Below are positions 44,755-55,885 of a stretch of 64,000 bases of DNA, piece after piece (positions within the stretch are counted from its first letter, which is position 1; each line of letters starts with the position of its first letter). The stretch lies in NCBI GenBank assembly GCA_943736015.1, contig OX031069.1:21147235-21211234 (forward strand). The letters run 5' to 3'. The DNA comes from Tridacna crocea (taxonomy: Eukaryota > Mollusca > Bivalvia > Cardiida > Cardiidae). The position numbers and the translations under genes are program-made. The notes beneath the pieces were generated by a model. That model was not told the origin of the DNA. It was given only the letters and a program-made list of their open reading frames with translations, and made no database searches.

Positions 44755-45030
44755 ATATGGTGTTAAAGGTCATTTACAACAACAATAAAGCTATCATGGC
44801 AGCCAGTGCACCTGTCCCTGCTTTCATCAAGTTTCTAACATCAATACTTAGCACAATATTCTTTCCAAGCCAGTGGCTGCTTTCCCACATTATCATCATC
44901 AAAACAATGGTCAGCTATGTGAGAGTAATCAATCCTATGATTATCATCAATGCTCTGAAAGAAATTTACCAAGCCAAGGATCAAACCAGCAGCCCATTAT
45001 TCTGGATGCTACTGACTGAGCTATCAAGGT
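44755..45030 (-). mobile_element. tRNA-headed SINE
   Basis: On the minus strand: a tRNA-like head with A box tagctcagtcagtagc and B box ggtttgatcc, then a body containing gtgggaaagcagccactgg and a tail ending tttaacaccata. Length about 275 bp. The gtgggaaagcagcca body is shared with the copies at 19470, 21061 and 26660. Confidence 0.7.
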
Positions 45031-45044
45031 TTGGCACCTTAAAA

Positions 45045-45235
45045 ATAAACAGACCTTTGAAAACATTGTGGGAATGAGAGGAAAATGCTGGTAACCAGCA
45101 TTTTTATCTTTCCCCACATTGTTGTCTGCCCTTCCAGGGGTAAATTCCAGTTTTAGAGTCACATTAAATGTTTTGTCTGCAAAATGCTTTCAACTTGGGA
45201 AAGTCTTAAATTGTGTCATTTGGTAAAAAGTTGTC
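45045..45235 (+). mobile_element. TH element, L arm lost
   Basis: Core with unpaired indels and R arm; the missing left side meets the head of the neighbouring SINE. Confidence 0.65.
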
Positions 45236-45239
45236 ATTT

Positions 45240-45490
45240 TTACTAAAGGACAAAATTCTAGACTCTGCCTAATCCAAAGCATGAGCTCTTCACCAGCAAA
45301 GAGCAAAATGTTGGACTTATCCAATTTCAAAGCTGAAAAATACAGAAGGATTGGATTTGTCAAAGGGTTGCAACAAATGTGGGAAAAGGAGTCAATGCCG
45401 GTTAACCACACTGTCTTCCATTACCACAATGTTTCAATAGCAGTGTTCTTCAGGGTCATTTAAACTTAGGATTGTTTGGTCAGGTGATCA
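45240..45490 (-). mobile_element. TH element, degenerate, R arm doubled
   Basis: Two R-arm pieces (near 45247 and 45297) precede a decayed core and L arm. Confidence 0.5.
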
Positions 45491-45545
45491 TTTCTAAATG
45501 GTAATTTATATGTTGCTCAAATAATGGGTTTGTTTGAGAAAGGGT

Positions 45546-45775
45546 TTAACTCTTTATCAAAAAAAGAAATTCTAGACTGGTCCAAATTGAAAGCATTTCC
45601 AGACGACAAAATAAATGTGACTCAAGAATTGAAATTTGTTTCAGGACGGGAAGAAAACATTGTGGGAAAAAGGAGAAAATGCTGGTTACCAGCATTTTCT
45701 CCTTTTCTCACCATGTTTTCAAAAGGCTTCTTTCGAAGGGTTGTTAAAAGTCAGGATTGTACGGTAGAGGGTTAA
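45546..45775 (-). mobile_element. TH element (subfamily A)
   Basis: Complete between TTAAs with intact arms. Confidence 0.85.
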
Positions 45776-45917
45776 ATTGGATAAAAGATAATGAGAAAAG
45801 GAGTAACTGCTGGTGACAAATATTTTCTACTCTTCTCATGTTGTCAAAAGCTCTGTTCCTCCACTACAAACAAAGGTTTCATTTTATTGTTAACCCTTTA
45901 GCACATAATCATGTGTT

Positions 45918-46148
45918 TTAAATCCTTTCCCAAACACTCCCTGGTTTTTACGGGTCTGGAATAGTAGCCTTTTGAAAACATTGTGGGAAAAGGAGAAAAT
46001 GCTGGTAACCAGCATTTTCCCCTTTTCCCACAATGTTTTCTACCCTATCATAGACAGAAAATCATCTTTTCAGAAGGAGTTGAATTGTCATCTGCAAATG
46101 CTTTCAATTTGGTCTAGTCCAAAGGTTTGTCGTTTGGGAAAGGGTTAA
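45918..46148 (+). mobile_element. TH element, subfamily C
   Basis: gggtctggaatagtagcc L arm. The start has an extra 'at' before cctttcccaaac, and the TTAA lies in an L-arm-like fragment (45891-45921). Shares 46145-46148 with the next copy. Confidence 0.82.
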
Positions 46149-46328
46149 CTCATTACCAAACGACAAAATTCTGGATCTGTCCAAATCAAAAGCAATTGCA
46201 GGGCAGAAAACATTGTGAGAAATGGAGAAAATGCTGGTTACCAGCATTTTCTCCTTTTCCCACAATGCCTTCTAAAGGCATCTTTCTCAGGGTCATCAAA
46301 AAGTAGAGATTGTGTGGTAATGGTTTAA
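46145..46328 (-). mobile_element. TH element with short R arm
   Basis: About 45 bp between gcaattgca and gggcagaaaac are missing; core nearly intact. Shares TTAA on both sides. Confidence 0.78.
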
Positions 46329-46523
46329 CAAACCTGAGGAAGAAGACTTTTGAAATTATTATGAGAAAATGCTAGTACACAGCATTTTCTCCATTTCCCA
46401 CAATGTTTTCTATCTTTTCTCAGACAGCTTTTCCTTTTGAGCTTTATTTAATTTGTCACTAAGTCTTGTAAAATGCTTTCAATTTCGACAATTCCAAAAT
46501 TTTGTCATTTGGTAAAGGGTTAG
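46325..46523 (+). mobile_element. TH element, truncated L arm
   Basis: Starts at the shared TTAA and enters the L arm at acctgaggaagaag. The left core half is shortened; ends aagggttag. Confidence 0.7.
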
Positions 46524-46532
46524 CCATAACAG

Positions 46533-46962
46533 TTAACTCTTTAGCAAACGACAATGTTTAACTCATTACCAAACGACAATATTTTAGGCTTGTCCAAATC
46601 AAAAGCATTTGCAGACAACAAAATATAAGTGGCTGAAAATTTGAAATTTGTTTTGTGAAGAGTAGAAAACATTGTGGGAATAGGATAAAATGCTGGTTAC
46701 CAGCAATTTTTCCTTTTCCCACAATGTTTTCTGAAAGCCTCTTTCTCGGGGGTCGTCAAAAGTAGGGATTGTGTGGTAATGGGTTAAGACTAGTTCAACT
46801 TGAAAGCACTTACAGACAACAAAATTCATGCAGACAGGTGGAAAACATTACTCAAAACATAGTGGGAAAAGGAGTAAAGGCTGATTACCAGCCTTTCTTA
46901 CATGTTTTCGAAAGGTTTCTTCAACAGTCATAAAAACCTGGGTTTGTTTGGTAAAGGGTTAA
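46533..46962 (-). mobile_element. TH element interrupted by a second TH element
   Basis: The outer copy reads ttaactctttagcaaacgac to 46561 and resumes at 46784 with ttaagactagttcaac. It runs through a decayed core to aagggttaa. Confidence 0.8.
46558..46787 (-). mobile_element. TH element, nested
   Basis: Complete subfamily A element with TTAA at both borders, inserted in the R arm of the copy above. Confidence 0.85.
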
Positions 46963-47188
46963 CTCATTTACCAAACGACAATATTTTGGACTTGTCCAAA
47001 TCGAAAGCATTTGCAGACGACAAAATAAAAGTGACTGAAAATTTGAAATTTGTTTTGTGAAGAGTAGAAAACATTGCGGGAAAAGGAGAAAATGCTGGTT
47101 ACCAGCATTTTCTCCTTTTCCCACAGTGTTTTCAAAGGCTTCTTTCTCAGAGGCGTCAAAAGTAGGGATTGTGTGGTAATGGGTAAAC
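46959..47188 (-). mobile_element. TH element
   Basis: Shares 46959-46962. Ends gggtaaac, followed by a leftover L-arm terminus of another copy (gttgtaaaaaccccgg to 47226). Confidence 0.82.
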
Positions 47189-47323
47189 AGAGTTGTAAAA
47201 ACCCCGGATCGTTTGGTAAAGGGTGAAGCCAATGAGATTAAAAAGATCTATCCCTTATACTTTGCCTTGGGATACTTAAACAGGATAAATTTTTAATTGA
47301 TTAATCATAGTGATTTCTTCTTA

Positions 47324-47412
47324 GGCTGCTTACCATGATTTATTGTGCTGACAGAATAGATCAAGATTAGGATGCAATTTTGAGCAGTCTGATCTCAAAT
47401 CTTTATTGTACA
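47324..47412. mobile_element. P2 element, diverged
   Basis: taggctgcttaccatg flank and hairpin remnant agatcaagattagg / cagtctgatctcaaatc. Confidence 0.5.
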
Positions 47413-47577
47413 ATACTGTGAGATTTTTCTTGCAAAAAAAAAAAGAACTTTAAAATAACAGTATTTGGGATTTTATTTTTGGCTGGAAATGTTTGTTTCT
47501 TTTTTCAGATGTATACTGGTAAATAAAATGAAATTGGAACAATGAAGACTTAAGATAATATTAAGAATGGTTACCAA

Positions 47578-47808
47578 AATTTACCCTTTTACCAATCAAT
47601 CCCTGATTTTTACTAACCTGAGAAATAATCCTTTTGAAAACATTGTGGGAAAAGGAGAAAATGCTGGTAACCAGCATTTTCTCCTTTTCCAACAATGTTT
47701 TCTACCCTTCTGGAAACAAATTTCAATTTTTGAGTTATGTTCATTTTGTTGTCTGCAAGTGCTTTCAATTTGAACCAGTCTAAAATTTGTTGTTTGGTAA
47801 AGGGTTAA
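47578..47808 (+). mobile_element. TH element
   Basis: Left terminus ttaccctttt; core, R arm and right TTAA complete. Confidence 0.82.
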
Positions 47809-48154
47809 AATGAAGAATAGTGAGTTGGCCTGGCTATTAAAAGATTCAAGATGCTAATATTCATACTCAGTTATTACACTTCTTGCAATCGCCTTGATTC
47901 AGGGGGAAGGGGCAGAGAAAAACAAAGTGTACGAAATGGCTGTAACCATTTGTTTTTGTGTGAGATTGGGATATAAATATCAGGGAAGGGAAGGAACTAG
48001 TACAATGTTTTAGTATTTTAGTCCATAGTTCTCTCCCTTTGTGCAACACCCACACAATGACCCACAAGGTTACGACTGCAAACCATCTATAGAATGATAT
48101 ACAATTGATTCAACTGGCACTGGCATAAAAAGTGCTTCCAATATATCAACCCTT

Positions 48155-48381
48155 TAACTCTTTCCCAAGAAAGCCCTGGTTTTTACGTGTCTGGAGTACA
48201 AGCCATTAGAAAACACTGTGGGAAAAGGAGAAATTGCTCTTAACCAGCAATTTCTCCATTTCCCACAGTGTTTTCTACCCTTTTGGAGAACTTTCTGCCA
48301 TTTTTATCAAATTTAAAATTGTCATCTACAAACTCTTTGAATTTGGAAGAGTCTAAAATTTATCGTTTGGGAAAGGGTTAA
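48155..48381 (+). mobile_element. TH element, subfamily C variant
   Basis: tctttcccaagaaagccctgg start. The core has two paired changes (cactgtggg/cccacagtg, gaaattgc/gcaatttc) and the R arm is diverged (tcatctacaaactctttg). Confidence 0.82.
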
Positions 48382-48833
48382 GCAACCGAGGTTTCAGCAG
48401 CCCCAGCCTTCCCCTTTCCTTACTAAGATCTTTGTTTTGCAGGAATGACCTTCTCCTCCTGAAAGCTCGATAGCAATCAATGACAAACAAGACAAATAAA
48501 CTTTTTTTTAAAAAGAGGACAGATGTTGCTAACTTTTCGCAAGGCATTTGCAAGGCAGCAGTGCGAATCTATAGGTTGTTTGTATGTTCCACAGTTGTCT
48601 TTTGACAGACTTTCATCAAATGCATGAGAGCTAGAAGATGCTTGTGCAATCATCGTGCAGCCTTGCAAAGAAATTGCAAAGAAAATGGACATGTTGAAAA
48701 CCATCTTGCGATGTCTATGATGTTGCAAATTTGTACAGTAGTCTTGCAGAGTGCGCGTGAAGTCCTGCAATTTGTTTAAAAATGATCCTGTACAGCTGTC
48801 GTAAGGCTAATGTGAAACAGGCTTTAGGAAGAA

Positions 48834-48905
48834 CTCTCTTTAGCTCAGTGGTTATGGTGTTCACTTTATCATCCAGATATTCTAGGTTCATATCCTGCCC
48901 AATCC
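48834..48905 (+). mobile_element. tRNA-like SINE head
   Basis: A box tagctcagtggttatgg and B box ggttcatatcc, about 45 bp apart, as in a tRNA-derived SINE or tRNA pseudogene. I do not see acceptor-stem pairing good enough for a functional tRNA. Confidence 0.55.
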
Positions 48906-49058
48906 TTCTGCTATGCATTTAGTTCATTTGTTTCTTTGTTGTCGACTTTCCAAGTCGAGATTGTGTGGTAAACGGTTAATTACTATCATAATGTAAACTG
49001 CAAAAATTTTCTCTCTGAGCATGTCTTAAATTTTGTTTTTTGATAAGAGTTATGTTAC

Positions 49059-49160
49059 CTTGGCAATCCTGATTCCCATAATCCATTGGTCTAGGGCTGC
49101 TTTGTTTTCAGCACATAGATAGCGTATGAACTTGGATGTCTTCTTCTGAATCTGGGGATG
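49059..49160 (-). CDS. RAPH1: MRL gene internal exon: C-terminal half of PH domain
   Basis: A 34-codon exon running from HPQIQKKTSKFIRYLC to DQWIMGIRIAK. The acceptor is cattttccag just above 49160 and the donor AAG|gtaac lies below 49059; both boundaries are phase 0. It carries the invariant PH-domain Trp of the C-terminal helix (DQW). HPQIQKK is almost unchanged from vertebrate RAPH1/RIAM. It joins exactly to the exon at 51582-51692 upstream and 38919-41348 downstream. A TH element starts about 48 bp upstream of its acceptor. Confidence 0.88.
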
Positions 49161-49207
49161 CTGGAAAATGAGACCGATTTGTTATTACTATAAGAGCAAG
49201 TTTTCTT

Positions 49208-49410
49208 TTGAACCCTTTACCAAAAATTCCCTGATTTTTACAACCCTGAAAAAGAACACTTCTGAAAAAACATTGGGAGAAAATGCCGGTCCCCAGCATT
49301 TTCTCCTTTTCCCACAATGTTTTCTACCCTTCCCAAAACAAATTTCAAATTTTAAGTCACTTTATTTGTTGTCTGCAAATGTTTTCAATTTAGACTACCG
49401 GTAGTCCAAT
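49208..49410 (+). mobile_element. TH element in MRL intron
   Basis: L arm and core (left half shortened), R arm to gactaccggtagtcc. Begins about 48 bp upstream of the acceptor at 49161. Confidence 0.75.
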
Positions 49411-49479
49411 TTTTTTTTCTCATTTACAGGTGTATTAACAAACTTACTGTAAAGGTATAGTAATAAAGGCATATTAGGT

Positions 49480-49660
49480 AAGACTCTTTCTCAAACAACA
49501 AAATTTAGACTGGTCCAAAAAGAAACCATCTGCATTTTCTAACATGAAGAAGTTTGCCTTTACACTTAGAAACCACTGTGGAAACCAGTGTTCTTGCCAA
49601 TTCCAACAGTGTTTTCAAAGGCCTTGCTCCACAGGAGCTGAAAAAAAAATATGAGATCGT
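49480..49660 (-). mobile_element. TH element, degenerate
   Basis: R-arm start ctcaaacaacaaaatttag and a decayed core (aaccactgtggaaaccag). Confidence 0.5.
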
Positions 49661-49688
49661 TCGATAAAATTAATAGAATAACACCACC

Positions 49689-49917
49689 TTAACCCTTTCC
49701 CAAATGACAAACTTTTTGACTAGACTAAATTGAAAGCATTTGCAGACGACAATTCAACTATTGCTGAAACGATGATTTCTGTCTATGACAGGGTAGAAAA
49801 CATTGTGGGAAAAGGAGAAAATGCTAGTTACAAGCATTTTCTCCTTTTCCCGTAATGTTTTCAAAAGGCTACTATTCCAGACCCGTACAAACCAGGGATT
49901 GTGTGGGAAAGGGTTAA
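49689..49917 (-). mobile_element. TH element, subfamily C
   Basis: Complete between TTAAs; core loop gctagttacaagc. Confidence 0.87.
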
Positions 49918-49919
49918 AC

Positions 49920-50625
49920 CCAAGGAGATGACAATGAGTCAGGATGGTTTGATAAACAGAGTAACTCAGGTGGGTGGGGGTCGGTTAAGAACCTGACCTT
50001 CTGTCACCTATTTTATTCAAAGAATCACTCACACATGATGTCTTTTGATATGTATCAATGTGCATGCCTGCTGGTCTACAAAGGATTACATAAAAGCCTT
50101 AAATGTACCCTTGGAAAATCAGAGTGAAGAGAATTTCCACATCATATAGATATTGGTGGGTAATAAGGTCACAAAAACAAAATAATTCCTAAAGAAATAA
50201 GACAGTCATGCTCACTTTTTCAAGAAATGGTCAAACCAACACCAAAAATATGTTCTTTTTCTTCATTTTTTCTGATTAAATAGGCTGATAAAAAGAAAAG
50301 GAAGTTAATCTTCTAGTTTGCAAAAAAAGAAAGGAAACAGATGAAAAAATCTAATGCTCCATTTTTGTATTCAGAAAGTTTTCAGGAGTTGTCTGCTGGA
50401 GAGATACAAAAATTCTATCATTCAGGTTATAGGGAAAATTACAGTCATTTTCTCATGCATCCTTCACAAAATATAGGGTTTTGACAGATTCTCCTTCTCT
50501 TCTCTTATCTATCATCCTTGCAAGCACACAATACGGAGTAAAGACTGACACTCCAGGCTAAGGAATTTTTAAAACATTGTCAGAATAGGAGAACATTTGG
50601 TTTCCAAAGAAACTGACCTCTTGTG
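49920..50625. other. TH-free intron stretch
   Basis: Inside the MRL intron 49161-51581; no exon-like frame or matched repeat. Confidence 0.5.
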
Positions 50626-50629
50626 CTCC

Positions 50630-50690
50630 CTGATTTTGATCTACACTGTCCAAAATGCAAATAGATCAAGATTGTGCACTAAAACGATTA
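50630..50690. mobile_element. P2 fragment
   Basis: gattttgatctacactgtcc followed by a second inverted piece tagatcaagattgtgcac. Confidence 0.45.
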
Positions 50691-50695
50691 AAACT

Positions 50696-50925
50696 TGTAC
50701 CTCTCAACAAAATTATTTGACTCTTATAAATCCAAAACATTTGTAGACTACAAATTGGATGTGGCAGAACTCATAGATTTTGTCTTAGAAAGGGTGGAAA
50801 GCATTGATGGAAAAGGAGAAAATGCTGATTACCAGCATTTTCTCTTTTTCCTCAAAATGTTTTCACAAGGTATTGTTTTTCAAGGGCATTTAAACTTGGG
50901 GCTGTGCAGTAAAGTATTCAGTTGT
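50696..50925 (-). mobile_element. TH element, diverged
   Basis: R arm, near-complete core (gctgattaccagc loop), L arm; TTAA ends mutated. Confidence 0.65.
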
Positions 50926-51010
50926 CTTATTTATGAAGAGAATTGCTTTTTCTTTCATGTACCCCTTATTTAGTGTTAGAAAAAGCTTTCTTCATGTACA
51001 TTTTCATTAA

Positions 51011-51225
51011 TTTAGCCATTTGACACATGGCAAAATTGAAAGCATTTTCAGATGGCAATCTCATTGTGGCTCAAATGACACACTTTTTTTTAAATAGGGG
51101 TAGCAAACTTTATAAGAAAAGGAGAAAATGCTGGTTACCAGCATTTTCTCCTTTTCCTACAATGTCTTAAAAAGGCTTCTTTCTCATGGTCATTAAAAGT
51201 TGGGATTGTGAGGTAAAGAGTTATA
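51011..51225 (-). mobile_element. TH element, diverged
   Basis: R arm shortened, core good; ends gtaaagagttata. Confidence 0.7.
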
Positions 51226-51280
51226 ATCCAAATTTTGCTGTTTAAAAGCTAGTATTGTGGGGAAAAACATCTATCTCATT

Positions 51281-51350
51281 AGACAGTGTAGATCCAAGAT
51301 CAGACTTACCCTGTCTGATCTTGACCTATCCTGTCAATCAAAGGTCCTTG
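51281..51350. mobile_element. P2 element
   Basis: gacagtgtagatccaagatc and gatcttgacctatcctgtc hairpin, then aaaggtccttgagtc flank; between two TH copies in an MRL intron. Confidence 0.65.
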
Positions 51351-51372
51351 AGTCAAACTATGCAGCAGAAGA

Positions 51373-51556
51373 GTAACTCTTTACCAGATGACAAAATTTT
51401 AGACTGGTCCAAATTGAAAGCATGAGCGGACAACAAAACAAATGTGACCCAAAAATTATAACTTGACTTTGGAAGAGTAGAAAACATTGTGGGAAAAGGA
51501 GAAAATGCTTCATTTGTAGGGTCGTTAAAAGTCAGGATTGTGTTGTAAAGGGTTAA
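51373..51556 (-). mobile_element. TH element, right half-core deleted, next to exon donor
   Basis: R arm and left half-core end at aaatgct, then directly the L arm (gggtcgttaaaagtcagg). The TTAA ends 25 bp inside the MRL intron. Confidence 0.78.
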
Positions 51557-51581
51557 TTTGGAAAACAAACTGAAACCTTAC

Positions 51582-51692
51582 CTTCAGTGCAAAACAGAAG
51601 TCCGAGGGAGCATGGTATTTTTTCTTCCAGTTAAAACCATAGTATAATTCTACAAACTCAAACTGTACCAGACAGACGAGGTCTTTGGGAGA
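51582..51692 (-). CDS. RAPH1: MRL gene internal exon: middle of PH domain
   Basis: A 37-codon exon from SPKDLVCLVQFEF to YHAPSDFCFALK. The acceptor is tttgtttcag above 51692 and the donor AAG|gtaagg lies below 51582; both are phase 0. SPKDLVCLVQ corresponds to the SRDLxCFxQ stretch of vertebrate MRL PH domains, and KYHAPSDFCFALK to KYKAPTDxCxVLK. The right TTAA end of a TH element (51373-51556) sits 25 bp inside the following intron. Confidence 0.88.
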
Positions 51693-51802
51693 CTGAAACA
51701 AACAGTGACTGAGAATAAGTCTATGGTAGCATAATATCAGGGGTAACAACCTACGTCATAGCATACATCATCGGAGACATTTTAAATCTGCCATTTTCAT
51801 TT

Positions 51803-54001
51803 TAACAAGAGGGCCATGATGGCCCTGAAATCGCTCACCTGAGTTTATTGACCAAACATGCACTATCTAGTTTCCCAGTGACCTAGTTTTTTATCAGATA
51901 TTACCCATCATCAAACACTTTTGAGATATCAATAAGACAAACATTCTGGCCAAGTTTCATGAGTATTGGACTGAAAATGTGGCCTCTACAGTGTACAAAA
52001 GGTTTTTCTAAGATTTCATCAAGTGACCTAGTTTTGGACCCGACAATTACCCATTATCAAACTCTTTTGAGACATCACCAAAACAAACATTCTGACCAAG
52101 TCTGAAGAGTATCAGGCAGAAAATGTAGCCTTTAGAGTGTACACAAGGTTTTTCTAATATTTGACCCATTGACCTAGTTTTTGACTCCACATGACCCATT
52201 TTCAATCTCATTCAAGGTATCACCAGGACAAATATTATGAACAAGTTTTAGAAGTATCAGACTGAAAATGTGTCCTCCAGAGCATACAAAAGGTGTTTAT
52301 AACATTTGACCTATTGACCCAGTTTTTGACCCAACATGACCCATTTTCAAACTCATCCAAGATATCATAAAGGCAAACATTCTGACTAATTTTCAAGAGT
52401 GTTGGACTGAAAATGTGGCATCCAGAGCATATACAAGGTTTTTCTAAGATTTGACCTTGTGACCTAGTTTTTAACCCCCAATGACCCATTTTCAAACCTG
52501 TCTGAGATATCATCAAGACAAACATTCTGACCAACTTACAAGAGTTTCGGACTGAAAATGTGGCCTTTAGAGCCTACAAAAGGTTTTTCTAAGATTTGAC
52601 CTAGTGACCTAGTTTTTGACCCCACATGACCCATTTTCGATCTTGTCCAAGATATCATCCAGGCAAACATCCTGACCAACTTTCATGAGTATCCAACTGG
52701 AAATGTGGCCTCTAAAGCGTACAAAAGGTTTTTCTAACATTTGACCTGGTGACCTAGTTTTTGACCCCACATGACCCATTTTCAAACTCGTCCGAGATAT
52801 CATCCAGACAAACATCCTGACCAACTTTCATGAGTATCCGACTGAAAATGTGGCCTCTAGAGCGTACAAAAGGTTTTTCTAAGATTTGACCTAGTGACCT
52901 AGTTCTTGACCCCACATGACCCATTTTCGAACTCGTCCGAGATATCATCCAGACAAACATCCTGTCCAACTTTCATGAGTATCCGACTGGAAATGTGGCC
53001 TCTAGAGCGTACAAAAGGTTTTTCTAAGATTTGACCTAGTGACCTAGTTCTTGACCCCACATGACCCATTTTCGAACTCGTCCGAGATATCATCCAGACA
53101 AACATCCTGACCAACTTTCATGTGTATCCGACTGAAAATGTGGCCTCTAGAGCGTACACGAGGTTTTTCTAAGATTTGACCTGGTGACCTAGTTTTTGAC
53201 CCCACGTGACCCATTTTCGAACTCGTCCGAGATATCATCCAGACAAACATCCTGACCAACTTTCATGAGTATCCGACTGAAAATGTGGCCTCTAGAGCAT
53301 ACACGAGGTTTTTCTAAGATTTGACCTGGTGACCTAGTTTTTGACCCCACGTGACCCATTTTCGAACTCGTCCGAGATATCATCCAGACAAACATCCTGA
53401 CCAACTTTCATGAGTATCCGACTGAAAATGTGGCCTCTAGAGCGTACACGAGGTTTTTCTAAGATTTGACCTGGTGACCTAGTTTTTGACCCCACGTGAC
53501 CCATTTTCGAACTCGTCCGAGATATCATCGAGACAAACATCCTGACCAACTTTCATGAGTATCCGACTGAAAATGTGGCCTCTAGAGCATACACAAGGTT
53601 TTTCTAAGATTTGACCTGGTGACCTAGTTTTTGACCCCACGTGACCCATTTTCGAACTCGTCCGAGATATCATCGAGACAAACATCCTGACCAACTTTCA
53701 TGAGTATCCGACTCAAAATGTGGCCTCTAGAGCGTACACAAGGTTTTTCTAAGATTTGACCTAGTGACCTAGTTTTTGACCCCACATGACCCATTTTCGA
53801 ATTCGTCCGAGATTTCATCGAGACAAACATCCTGACCAATTTTCATGAGTATCCGACCAAAACTGTGGCCTCTAGAGCGTACACAAGGTAAAAAGTTGAC
53901 GACGGACGACGGACGACGCACGCCGCACGACGGACGACGGACGACGGACACAGCACGATCACAATAGCCCACCATGAGCACTTCGTGCTCAGGTGAGCTA
54001 A
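51803..54001 (+). mobile_element. HINE/pearl-like element, 14 tandem 145-bp units
   Basis: 5' end aacaagagggccatgatggc, containing the palindrome gggccatgatggccc (51811-51825). Subterminal inverted repeats are gctcacctgag (51833-51843) and ctcaggtgagc (53988-53998). The 3' hairpin gagcacttcgtgctc (53976-53990) is followed by aggtgagctaa. Core units recur at gacctag 51880, 52025, 52171, 52316 and then every 145 bp to 53766. The unit carries a 71-codon open frame in antisense only because it repeats; those ORFs are not genes. Lies in the MRL intron 51693-58288. Confidence 0.85.
53896..53950 (+). repeat. (GACGACGGAC)n microsatellite-like tail
   Basis: Runs of gacgacggac just before the 3' hairpin of the HINE-like element; a usual position in this family. 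Confidence 0.7.
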
Positions 54002-54460
54002 AAAGGTAAGTTTTTCGGCTTGTACATAATTGTTTTTGAAGACCTGTCCAAACAAAGCCTGGTACATATGGTACCATAAAACATATGGTACCTGACAACT
54101 TTCTTTGTTAGTATACATTAATATTTTGTTTATTAGTTTCGTTGATTTTGCAATTAAAGCCAGTGACAAATGAGCCATTTAAAAATAGATGTTGTATACA
54201 ATGCCGTTAAGAATAATTCTGTTGAGGTGTTTAGAGCTACAACATTGTTTCATGGCATTTTGATTTCATGAATAGGACAAATATATTTACTGTCACCAGA
54301 TGAAGTAGGTATTTTAAGTTGATTTTAGATACATATATCTTTTTTAAGTAATTAATATGCATTTTGCGCACAAAATGGACGGCTATTCTGACACCTCTGC
54401 TATGACGTAGGTTGTCACCCTTGGATATACTACTCAAACTTTTTTAGGTATCATTCAGGT
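54002..54460. other. TH-free intron stretch
   Basis: Inside the MRL intron 51693-58288. gccagtgacaaatgagcc and a short tacatatggtaccataaaacatatggtacc inverted repeat near 54062 are the only structure seen. Confidence 0.5.
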
Positions 54461-54462
54461 GT

Positions 54463-54693
54463 TTAATCCTATACCAAACAACAAAATTTTAGACTGGTCC
54501 TAATTAAAAGCACTTGCAGACAACAAAATTAACGGAACTCAAAAATTGAAATCTATTTCCAGAAGGGTAGAAAACATAATGGCAAAAGGAGAAAAATACT
54601 GGTTACCAGCATTTTCTCCTTTTTCTCACAATTTTTTCAAAAGGCTTCTGTCTCAGGTTCATACAAATCAGGGATTGTTTGGTAAATGGTTAA
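54463..54693 (-). mobile_element. TH element (subfamily A)
   Basis: Complete between TTAAs; core slightly uneven (aaaaatactgg). Confidence 0.83.
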
Positions 54694-54862
54694 ATGTTGG
54701 TGTATGTTGCAACTATGCAGTTTTGAAGAATATAACATCAAATTCATTAGTGTAACAATATATCATACTGAAAAACCATACCTGATACAGGTCACACATA
54801 TTACATTGGTTGAATTTAATATGGTGATCCTTAGCAAGTTTTGAGAACTGTATATTATACAG

Positions 54863-55072
54863 TTAACTTTTTTACCATACGACAAAACTTTAGACCAGTC
54901 CAAACAAAGTAAACGTTACTCAAAAATTAAAACTTGACTGTAGGAGAGTAGAAAACATTGTGGGAATAAGGAGAAAATGCTGGTTACCAGCATTTTCTCC
55001 TTTTCCCACATTGTTTTCAGAAGGCTTCTTCATCTGAGCAAAAAAACCAGGGACTGTTCAGTAAAGGGTTAA
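54863..55072 (-). mobile_element. TH element
   Basis: R arm shortened by about 20 bp, core and L arm complete. Confidence 0.82.
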
Positions 55073-55522
55073 ATACCTGCCTTTGTTGCCACCTCCATCA
55101 AAGAGCAACCTGTATTAACCCTAAACACAAATTTCTGTATTCAACCTAAATAAAGCAATGCTAAGATAATGGTTGGTCAAGCCTGTCTGTAACAGAATAC
55201 AAGATCATATTGACACAATTCTGGCGTGGAACATATTCCACTTGTCTTTGTTGGCGTCTCTTTATTCTGACCTCTTGGTATAGAATCAATAAGCAATTAC
55301 CGATGTCTTCTTATTTTTTATTTTCACACAGACCTTAAACTATCAGAAATGTCCGTCCTTACATTACTCAAATGTCATGTCAGGACTCGGGCAATTAATC
55401 TATAGATGTTGCTTGTGACCCATAGAGTGGTATCTATATGTTGCATGGCGTTTGACTCGCGTTTTCAACATTAATTTCAGTTAAATTGGATTGACCTGTG
55501 AATCTGTCTGCTTTCCTGGGTC

Positions 55523-55710
55523 GGTATTCACCAACTTCTCTTAAGAATATTCTCAGTCTTATTCTTCAAGATTTTCTACGTTTGAAAGTAACACAACTCC
55601 TCATTGGCTAAACGAAATGGTTTAGCCAATCAGGCATTGTGTTACTTTCAAAGTTTGAAAATTCTGGAGAATTAAGACAAAGATCGTTCATAAGAATGGT
55701 TGGTGAATAC
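55523..55710. mobile_element. Palindromic MITE, GTATTCACCAAC ends
   Basis: gtattcaccaac opens and gttggtgaatac closes a 188-bp near-perfect inverted repeat. The inner arms gaaagtaacacaa and ttgtgttactttc flank a loop of cattggctaaa / tttagccaatc. A separate family from TH. Confidence 0.8.
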
Positions 55711-55721
55711 AGATCTTGGTG

Positions 55722-55884
55722 TTTCTTTCACCTGCACTTGGCACAAAATTCTTCGGAAGCCACTGGCTCCTTTCCCAATTAACCACTGTCAAAACAAACA
55801 GCGAACACGAAATAAATCGTGTCAAAATGACTGTCATAAATCCTCAAACAGGGATTCACAGCCCTTGGGATTCTACCAAGCCTT
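55722..55884 (-). mobile_element. SINE body fragment
   Basis: Minus-strand gggaaaggagccagtggc-like body and tail resemble the SINE body at 44755. It runs into a P2 palindromic element at 55886. Confidence 0.5.
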
Positions 55885-55885
55885 C

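Noticed and set aside
48834-48905. Functional tRNA gene
   Set aside because: A and B boxes are present, but stems do not pair well and SINE-like neighbours suggest a tRNA-derived repeat.
52235-54098. Series of similar 71-aa minus-strand ORFs spaced 145 bp
   Set aside because: They arise from the 145-bp tandem unit of the HINE-like element; the spacing is not a multiple of three and neighbours overlap. Not a gene family or repeat protein.
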